NCBI GenBank assembly: GCA_034665745.1
Contig: JAXDJJ010000078.1
Location: forward strand, 1-64,000
DNA: 64,000 nt
Reading direction: 5' to 3'
Source of the DNA: JAXDJJ01 sp034665745
GTDB taxonomy: Bacteria > Actinomycetota > CADDZG01 > WHSQ01
The position numbers were made by a program, and so were the translations under genes. Every line of letters begins with the position of its first letter. Position 1 is the first letter of the stretch. Below, one piece after another: positions 58,289-64,000 of the stretch. The notes under the pieces were generated by a model. That model was given only the letters and a program-made list of their open reading frames with translations, had not been told where the DNA came from and searched no databases.

Positions 58289-59998
58289 TCACGTCACCAC
58301 TCTGAAGATCTCTTCGATGGAAGTAAGTCCCATTCGGACCTTCTGCATGCCGTCTTGACGGAGCGTGAGCATCCCTTGCTCGACCGCCATGCGACTGATG
58401 TCTTCCGACGATGAATGTTGCTCGGTCAGCATGCGCTCGATCTCTTCTGTGATCGTCATGACTTCGTGGATCGCCATGCGGCCCTTGTAGCCGGTATTGC
58501 CGCACGCGGTGCAACCCACAGGACGGAACAGCTTCGGCAATTCCTCCTTGGGATCGAACGGGAACTTCGAAGTGGTGAGCTCGTCGGCAGTAGGAACGTA
58601 CGGCTCCTTGCATCGTTCGCATAGCTTGCGTGCGAGCCGTTGAGCAAGCACGGAATCGAGCGACGACGCGACGAGGAATGGCTCGATGCCCATCTCGACG
58701 AGACGGGTCAAGGCCGAGGGAGCGTCATTCGTGTGCAACGTCGAGAGCACGAGGTGTCCGGTAAGGGCAGCCTCGATCGAGATCTGAGCCGTCTCTCGGT
58801 CGCGGATCTCACCGATAAGCACGATGTCGGGGTCCGATCGCAGGATCGAACGCAGTGCCGAAGCGAACGTGAGGCCAGCCTTGTTGTTCGTCTGGACCTG
58901 GTTGACACCGGGCAGTTGGTACTCGACCGGGTCCTCGACCGTGATGATGTTGACCTCGGGAGAGTTCTTGATGTTCAGGGTCGCGTACAGGGTGGTCGAC
59001 TTTCCCGACCCCGTCGGCCCGGTGACGAGGATCATGCCGTACGGCTTCGTATACGACTCTTCGAAGCGGATGAAGTTCTCGGGCAAGAAGCCAAGGTCGG
59101 AAAGTTGCAGCAGCACGCTCGACTTGTCCAAGATACGCATGACGATCTTCTCGCCGTGAACGGTCGGCAAGGTCGCCACCCGGAGGTCGATCGCCTTCCC
59201 CTGCACCACCAGCCCGATACGGCCGTCTTGCGGGATGCGCCGCTCGGCGATGTTGATGTCGGCCATGATCTTCAAGCGACTGGTGATGCCAGCTTGGACG
59301 GACTTCGGCGGCGACATCACCTCATGGAGGACACCGTCGATGCGGAAACGCACGCGCAGGGTCTTCTCGTCGGGTTCGATGTGGATGTCGGACGCCCTGT
59401 CGTTGACCGCTTGGGTGATCAACAGGTTCACGAGCTTGATGATCGGCGCGTCTTCGGCGCCGGCGGAAGCGATCACCGATTCGAGTGACTTGTCCTCAGC
59501 TTCCTTCTCGGCTGCTGCCTCCTCGGCAAGGGTCTCAGCCGTGCGGTCGATCCGGTAGTGACGGGTGATGGCGGAGAGGACGTCTGCCTTGGTCGCGACG
59601 ACAGCCTTGACGTGACGTTTAGTAAGAGCGTGGATGTCGTCGACCGCGACAACGTTCGCAGGGTCTGCCATCGCGACTACGAGGCGATTCTCGTCATCGA
59701 ATCGCACCGGTATGCAACTGTGACGACGAGCGGTGGCTTCCGGAACCATGGCGACCGCCGATGCATCGATCTGCGCCTCGGTTAGATCTACGAACTCGAG
59801 GCCGAGCTGCTCGGCAAGGATCGCTACGAGCGAGCCTTCTTTGACGAAACCGAGCTCGATCACCACGCGACCAACGGAACGGCCCCGCTCGGACGCCTGG
59901 TAGCGCGCCTCGGCTAGCTGTTCCTCGGTGATCAGCCCACGGGCAAGCAGCAGCTCTTCGAGCTGCACGGCCGGCCGTGGCGGTGACTTCACGCTCAT
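58289..59998 (-). CDS. pilB: Pilus extension ATPase PilB
   Basis: The 569-aa protein has an MshEN domain (about 10-155) with LEELLLARGLITEEQLAEAR and VVIELGFVKEGSLVAILAEQ. The ATPase core has GPTGSGKSTTLYATL (Walker A), VLIGEIRDRETA (Walker B), and a tetra-cysteine zinc site (CERC...CTAC). It drives pilus assembly. The first MshEN repeat lacks the Arg and Gly of RLG, so c-di-GMP binding is uncertain. I chose ATG 59998, which has GAAGGGATGAG upstream. A GCCGATAA sequence at 60050-60057 may be a weak promoter with a poor -35. Confidence 0.95.
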   Translation of the reverse strand: MSVKSPPRPAVQLEELLLARGLITEEQLAEARYQASERGRSVGRVVIELGFVKEGSLVAILAEQLGLEFVDLTEAQIDASAVAMVPEATARRHSCIPVRFDDENRLVVAMADPANVVAVDDIHALTKRHVKAVVATKADVLSAITRHYRIDRTAETLAEEAAAEKEAEDKSLESVIASAGAEDAPIIKLVNLLITQAVNDRASDIHIEPDEKTLRVRFRIDGVLHEVMSPPKSVQAGITSRLKIMADINIAERRIPQDGRIGLVVQGKAIDLRVATLPTVHGEKIVMRILDKSSVLLQLSDLGFLPENFIRFEESYTKPYGMILVTGPTGSGKSTTLYATLNIKNSPEVNIITVEDPVEYQLPGVNQVQTNNKAGLTFASALRSILRSDPDIVLIGEIRDRETAQISIEAALTGHLVLSTLHTNDAPSALTRLVEMGIEPFLVASSLDSVLAQRLARKLCERCKEPYVPTADELTTSKFPFDPKEELPKLFRPVGCTACGNTGYKGRMAIHEVMTITEEIERMLTEQHSSSEDISRMAVEQGMLTLRQDGMQKVRMGLTSIEEIFRVVT

Positions 59999-60130
59999 CT
60001 CATCCCTTCGAGAGACAACGACTAAGAGCGCTCCCGCGCCCTGCATCGATTATCGGCCGTTTGAGCGCCGACTAAAGGGGCGAGACGGTCAGACGGGACG
60101 CCCGATCGGCGCCCCCGACCGCCTACAGGG

Positions 60131-60400
60131 TCAGGGGCCCGGAGGCGGTGGAGGGGGTGGAGGTGACAGCATGCTGCGGGCGAGATAGTTCGCCCGGGCG
60201 GCAAGATCGGGGTCCTGAGGCAGCTCCTCGACGGTCCCGTCGGCCATCATCAGGCGGACCGAGGGAGATCCGGCGTGAGCGGGAGCGGGTGGCGGGGCAG
60301 GAGGGATATCCCTTCCGGGCAAGCGGTAGCCAGGGGGGTCCAGCACTGGGCTCGCCTTGTCCCGGCCGAACCATCTGCGTAGACCTCCGCCGAAGCTCAT
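60131..60400 (-). CDS. 89-aa Pro-rich protein of unknown function
   Basis: The protein has a basic N-terminus (MSFGGGLRRWFGRDK), a Pro-rich stretch, the core SVRLMMADGTVEELPQDPDL (about 47-66) followed by AARANYLARSML, and a C-terminal run of eight prolines. The start overlaps the GTPase stop as ATGA, so the two are co-translated. It has no recognisable domain. It may be a partner of the GTPase. Confidence 0.6.
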   Translation of the reverse strand: MSFGGGLRRWFGRDKASPVLDPPGYRLPGRDIPPAPPPAPAHAGSPSVRLMMADGTVEELPQDPDLAARANYLARSMLSPPPPPPPPGP

Positions 60401-61011
60401 CCGGTCGACGCGGCTGGGACCAGCTCGAGGCGGCTCATGACCCCCATGAGGATGGACAGCATCAGGTCCTTGACGTCTTCTCGCTCGCGCGGGTCACACG
60501 GGATCATGTGGATGCCTTCGGGGAGACTCAAGGCCCCCCTGACCCGTTCGAGGACCTCGTCCTCGTCTTCGTCGGTTTCATCGAGGTGGGTCACACCTAC
60601 GACGTAGGGGACATCGGCGTACTGACGGAATGTCTCGAGGATGTGGGCGGCCTCCTCGACGGACCGCTCATCTCCTGCATGAACCAAGAGGATGAAACCG
60701 ATCATCCCTTCGGACAGGATCTCCCACATCACTTCGAAGCGACGCTGACCCGGGGTTCCGAAGAGGAACAGGGTGAGGTCGTGAGCGAAGCTGATCCGTC
60801 CGAAATCCATCGCGACGGTCGTTCGCTCTTTCACCGACTTTGTCTCGTCGGTCACGTCGCGTTCGGTCCCGACGATCGCGACCTCGGAGATCGTCTGGAT
60901 CAAGGTGGTCTTTCCAGCCGAGAAGGGCCCGGTGATCACCACTTTGAGAGGACGTGAGATATGACCATTCGTGGTCCTCTGTTTTCTTACGATGCCTGCC
61001 CGTGGGCTCAT
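60397..61011 (-). CDS. Conservon-type small GTPase (CvnD/MglA-like)
   Basis: The 204-aa protein has G1 GPFSAGKTTL (about 28-37), G3 LFGTPGQRRF, G4 VGVTHLD (the usual N/TKxD reads THLD) and a G5-like CDPRE. FGTPGQ is typical of actinobacterial CvnD GTPases, distantly related to MglA. The roadblock protein at 62556 would be its partner. In Myxococcus MglA and a roadblock GAP set pilus polarity; here the genes lie directly upstream of pilB, suggesting a similar role. Confidence 0.88.
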   Translation of the reverse strand: MSPRAGIVRKQRTTNGHISRPLKVVITGPFSAGKTTLIQTISEVAIVGTERDVTDETKSVKERTTVAMDFGRISFAHDLTLFLFGTPGQRRFEVMWEILSEGMIGFILLVHAGDERSVEEAAHILETFRQYADVPYVVGVTHLDETDEDEDEVLERVRGALSLPEGIHMIPCDPREREDVKDLMLSILMGVMSRLELVPAASTG

Positions 61012-61036
61012 CTCCGGATGGCCTCCCGAGTGTCCG

Positions 61037-62524
61037 CTACAGCCCTTTAACCCCGTCGATGAGACGAGAGATGATCCCCTTCGTTACCTGATCGTCATCC
61101 TCGACTCGTTTGCGCTCGTCATCTGGCTCCGTGCTTGGAGGAGGCGCAGAGGGACGTGCACGGGGTCTTTCTTCATCACTGAACAGTCCTGCAAGCTCAC
61201 GTACAACAGCGGCGCGGTCCACAGAGGGTTCGTCACCGGACGGCGCCGAGCTCACGGGTATCTCGGGTTGCGCGGGAACCTCCGGAGGCGCAGGTGGCTC
61301 TTCGATAGCAGCCGGAGCGGGAGTCTCTGCGAAGAGGTCCTCCACGAACGTGTCGGGTTCGGGGGTCGAGGTGACGAGCTCGTCGTCCTTAGGTGCATCG
61401 AATGCTTCGATCGGCGAAGCCTCGGCCCACACCGCATCATCCGTCGACGTCGTGGAGTCGATCCCTCCTAGCGGCGAGATACCGAAGGACTCGAGTTCGG
61501 CTACATCCATAGAGAACCCGTTGTCGCTCGAAGCCGAGACGGTTTCGGGTTCCGGTGCCACCGGCTCCTGATACGAGCCGAGTGCGGCGATGACGTCTGC
61601 CGCGAGCTCGTCTGAGATGGGCTGCGAGCGCACCGGATCGGCAGTCGGCTCCTGGGTCACGGGCTCCGGTTCGACCACGGCGACGGGCTCGGGCACTGGC
61701 TCCGGTTCGACCACGGCGACCGGCTCGGGCACTGGCTCCGGCTCCACCACTGGTTCGACGATCGGCTCGGGAGAGGGCTCCTCCGTAATGACCTCAGCGA
61801 TGGGCTCCGGGACATACGCGCCCTCGGAGATCAACTCGATCAGCCCTGCCGAGACAAGCCCGTAGAGCACCCGCATAGCTCCGAATTCGTCGAGTCCGAC
61901 CATCGCCGCGATGTCTTGGACCGTGCGGCTCCCATCCACGAGTACGAGGATTCGCCACTCCTGGGGCGTGATGTTGATCTCGACCGCACCTTCGGGCGGA
62001 GCGGCGGCCATGCCAAGGACAGACAGGCCGGAAGGGATCTTGCGCTTGATGACTTCGTACTCATCCAGGCGTCGCGACGCCTCCATGATGAGGTTCTCCA
62101 CCGAGACACCGATCTGAACCTCGGTCTCGATCGCCCCGTCGGGCTCCCACGCGAACTCGCCGAGCTCCCACCTGAGCAGGTCGAAGATCGCGTCCTCGAT
62201 CTGTTGACGGACGGCACCCTCCAACTGCTCTTCGGACACGAGACCCGAGGACAGCAAGACGGTTCCAAGCCGTTCCTTGGAGGCGGCTTGTTCGTCAAGG
62301 GCTTTCATGAGTTGACCCTCGGTCAAGGCACGCGAGCGGACCAACTTCTGGCCCAGAGGCTCCTTGGACAGGCTTGACTCCGCGAAGTACACCTCGCCCT
62401 CGCGGAAGTACACCTTGCCCTGGCCCGCGGAACGAACGATGTCTACGCGACCCGTTTTCTTAGCGAACGACATGAGCCGGAACACATCCGGCAAAGTGAA
62501 GTCGTCAAGCGTTCCTTTCAGCAT
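61037..62524 (-). CDS. PATAN (DUF4388) domain protein with acidic Pro repeat region
   Basis: The 495-aa protein begins with a PATAN/DUF4388 domain (about 1-150; MLKGTLDDFTLPDVFRLMSF, then TGRVDI and KVYFREGEVYFA), including a MshEN-like RLGTVLLSSGLVSEEQLE stretch. A winged-helix region (about 175-235) follows, then an acidic, Pro-rich tail with EPEPVPEPVAVV repeats (near 270-300), and a short helix at the C-terminus (GIISRLIDGVKGL). PATAN proteins are found with GTPase and response-regulator systems controlling pili. It overlaps no gene and lies 25 nt before the GTPase. Confidence 0.82.
   Translation of the reverse strand: MLKGTLDDFTLPDVFRLMSFAKKTGRVDIVRSAGQGKVYFREGEVYFAESSLSKEPLGQKLVRSRALTEGQLMKALDEQAASKERLGTVLLSSGLVSEEQLEGAVRQQIEDAIFDLLRWELGEFAWEPDGAIETEVQIGVSVENLIMEASRRLDEYEVIKRKIPSGLSVLGMAAAPPEGAVEINITPQEWRILVLVDGSRTVQDIAAMVGLDEFGAMRVLYGLVSAGLIELISEGAYVPEPIAEVITEEPSPEPIVEPVVEPEPVPEPVAVVEPEPVPEPVAVVEPEPVTQEPTADPVRSQPISDELAADVIAALGSYQEPVAPEPETVSASSDNGFSMDVAELESFGISPLGGIDSTTSTDDAVWAEASPIEAFDAPKDDELVTSTPEPDTFVEDLFAETPAPAAIEEPPAPPEVPAQPEIPVSSAPSGDEPSVDRAAVVRELAGLFSDEERPRARPSAPPPSTEPDDERKRVEDDDQVTKGIISRLIDGVKGL
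61674..61745 (-). repeat. 39-bp tandem coding repeat
   Basis: GGCTCCGGTTCGACCACGGC and its following bases are repeated with a period of 39 bp (about two full copies and part of a third). They encode the PEPVPEPVAVVE units of the PATAN protein. Confidence 0.75.
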
Positions 62525-62555
62525 CTCTTAATGCCTCCTACGCCCCTAGAGAGGT

Positions 62556-63080
62556 CTATTGCCAGCCCGTTGACACCGTCGACTCGCTTTCAGCCGCCGG
62601 CGTTGGCTCTGGTGGACGAAGCATCGACTCAGACTGTGCGAACGGATCGGGCTGCGGAGGGGCGAACGTGGGATCGACGGGTCCCGACGCTGCCGGCGTC
62701 ACCGTCACAGGCGAATCCATCGCAGAGCGGACCCGGTCTGCTGCCTTGCGCATCTCGAAGAGGATCAGGCCTGCCTTCGCACCCCTTGCAGTGACGGCGA
62801 CCAGGACAGCATTAACCCCCGCAGACATCAAGATCACGTGGCCGTTCGAGCCCTCAACGAAGACCTGTGCCAACTCGCCTTTGCCGAGGTTGTCGGCGGC
62901 ACGCTCGCCCAGGGTCAGGAGGGCGGCAGACATAGCGGCAAGCCGATCCTCTTCGACATGAGGGGGAAGGGCCGATGCCATCGGGAGTCCGTCGGCACTG
63001 ACGACCGCGGCCGCCTCTACTTCGGGTGAGGTGGCGAGGAAGTCATCGAGCGCAGCAGCGAGTAGGTCGGCCTTGGTCAC
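62556..63080 (-). CDS. Roadblock/LC7 domain protein (MglB/CvnB-like)
   Basis: The 174-aa protein has a roadblock domain (about 1-118): LDDFLATSPEVEAAAVVSAD, then GLPMASALPPHVEEDRLAAM and VFVEGSNGHVILMSAG. A Pro/Ser-rich tail of about 55 residues follows. Such proteins regulate the paired GTPases. It begins with GTG and has a perfect AAGGAGG site 6 nt upstream. It is first in the module after aroE. Confidence 0.9.
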   Translation of the reverse strand: MTKADLLAAALDDFLATSPEVEAAAVVSADGLPMASALPPHVEEDRLAAMSAALLTLGERAADNLGKGELAQVFVEGSNGHVILMSAGVNAVLVAVTARGAKAGLILFEMRKAADRVRSAMDSPVTVTPAASGPVDPTFAPPQPDPFAQSESMLRPPEPTPAAESESTVSTGWQ

Positions 63081-63116
63081 AGTGAACCTCCTTGCGGTCC
63101 CAGCGGGCGAAAAGTC

Positions 63117-63989
63117 TTAGTCCTTCTTCGGCAGCCCGGTTGGCCGAGTTGAGTGACTTGGCCCGATCGCGTGGACGGCAGCAGCAGACATCACTTCGAG
63201 GGGCGGATCTTGGCCCGTCCACACCTGGAACGAGGCGGCCGCTTGGCGCACCAGCATCCCAAGGCCCCCCCACGCATCGGCTCCAGCAGCACGGGCAGCA
63301 TCGACCAGCGGCGTGCTGGGAGGCGAATAGACGAGATCGACGACCGCCTGACCCGGGCGCCAGGTCGCGCCCGCGACCGGATCGTCGCCGTCGCTGCCGA
63401 TCGGTGTGGCATTGACGACAAGGGCCGCATTGGTGGCAAGCTCGGTTGCTCGCTCCCATGGCTCGACGGTCGCTCGAGCACGGCCGACCAGTTCGGTCAG
63501 CGCGGCCCCACGCTCGGAGCTTCGGGCTACGACAGCGATCGACCCCGCCCCAAGGTCGTCCAGGGCTTTCACCACAGCGCGCGCCGCTCCCCCGGTTCCA
63601 AGCACCACCACCTCTGCATCCCGAACGGGGATACCTGCATCACCGCTTACGAACTCTCGGAACCCGTCGACGTCCGTGTTGTGTCCGATCAAGCGGTCGC
63701 CCACACGTTGGATCGTGTTCACCGCCCCTATGGCAGCAGCGTCGCCCGACAACTGATCGAGGTACGCGGTCACCGTTTCTTTGTGAGGGATCGTGACGTT
63801 GGCCCCGATCGCACCCAACGCTCGCAGCCCCCCAACCGCTTGTTCGAGTTGGTCGGGAGGAACCGGGAACGCGAGATAGGCCCATTCGAAACCGAGCCTT
63901 CGAAACGCAGCGGTGTGGATCGCCGGTGACAACGTGTGCGTCAACGGCCAGCCAAGGACGCCGACGAAGTTCTGGATCGACCCCGGCAT
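63117..63989 (-). CDS. aroE: Shikimate dehydrogenase
   Basis: The 290-aa NADPH enzyme reduces dehydroshikimate. The shikimate pocket has GWPLTHTLSPAIH; ANVTIPHKE contains the catalytic Lys; the cofactor motif is VLGTGGAARAVV. It starts at ATG 63989, 11 nt from the right edge. The pilus genes separate it from aroC-aroKB-aroQ. Confidence 0.96.
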   Translation of the reverse strand: MPGSIQNFVGVLGWPLTHTLSPAIHTAAFRRLGFEWAYLAFPVPPDQLEQAVGGLRALGAIGANVTIPHKETVTAYLDQLSGDAAAIGAVNTIQRVGDRLIGHNTDVDGFREFVSGDAGIPVRDAEVVVLGTGGAARAVVKALDDLGAGSIAVVARSSERGAALTELVGRARATVEPWERATELATNAALVVNATPIGSDGDDPVAGATWRPGQAVVDLVYSPPSTPLVDAARAAGADAWGGLGMLVRQAAASFQVWTGQDPPLEVMSAAAVHAIGPSHSTRPTGLPKKD

Positions 63990-64000
63990 CAGCAGTCGAG

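Noticed and set aside
61674..61745. Short tandem repeats that might suggest a CRISPR or VNTR
   Set aside because: The repeats are coding, contiguous without spacers, and encode PEPVPEPVAVVE units. No CRISPR array or cas gene is present in the window.

Overview
The window is a GC-rich, gene-dense chromosomal segment, almost certainly from a deep-branching member of the Actinomycetota. Supporting signs are an actinobacterial-type integration host factor (mIHF) gene in the order mihF-gmk-rpoZ-coaBC-metK-priA-def-fmt, a PriA without a Walker A motif, a ribD-ribE-ribBA-ribH-hisG block, a conservon-like GTPase/roadblock pair, many GTG and TTG starts, and a type IV pilus cluster with no PilQ secretin, as expected of a single-membrane cell. 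I cannot place it to class or order. Nearly everything lies on the minus strand; only a penicillin-binding protein (4332-6932) and a DUF1844 protein (14962-15537) are on the plus strand.

From right to left, which is the direction of transcription: aroE; a conservon-like module (roadblock protein, PATAN/DUF4388 protein, GTPase, small protein); the type IV pilus machinery (pilB, pilT, pilC, pilA, four minor pilin-like genes, an excisionase-type HTH gene, pilM, pilN, pilO and a PilP-like gene); the chorismate genes aroC, aroKB (fused) and aroQ; pepQ, efp, nusB and a membrane glycosyltransferase-like gene; the complete pyrimidine operon pyrR-pyrB-pyrC-carA-(35-aa ORF)-(VOC protein)-carB-pyrK-pyrD-pyrF-pyrE; then mihF-gmk-rpoZ-coaBC-metK-priA-def-fmt-rpe and a response regulator with a GGDEF-like domain; the FMN-riboswitch-controlled riboflavin operon ending in hisG; a cold-shock gene; infC-rpmI-rplT-trmH-(orphan histidine kinase)-pheS-pheT; argF-mpg; tyrS; an IPT/TIG-repeat secreted protein; and the 5' end of a 16S rRNA gene at the left edge.

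RNA-level control is unusually visible. pilA has an exact sigma-28/WhiG-type promoter (TAAA-N16-GCCGATAA) followed about 20 nt later by a class I cyclic-di-GMP (GEMM) riboswitch. The pyr operon starts with a PyrR-binding hairpin and a terminator whose stem contains the pyrR ribosome-binding site. The rib operon has an FMN riboswitch with a hairpin over the ribD ribosome-binding site. infC has an intrinsic terminator in its leader, and the 16S leader has a terminator-like hairpin just upstream of boxA.

Several start sites are noncanonical: infC begins with ATC, fmt must begin with CTG (in a CTGA overlap with def), and trmH and priA have conserved N-terminal sequence upstream of any ATG/GTG/TTG.

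Taken together, the pilus region suggests a c-di-GMP-tuned surface motility or attachment programme: a sigma-28-like promoter and c-di-GMP riboswitch on pilA, MshEN-like domains on both PilB and, unusually, PilT, a GGDEF-type response regulator and an orphan histidine kinase elsewhere in the window, and a roadblock/GTPase pair that may control pilus polarity. The sites are seen directly; the combined circuit is inference.
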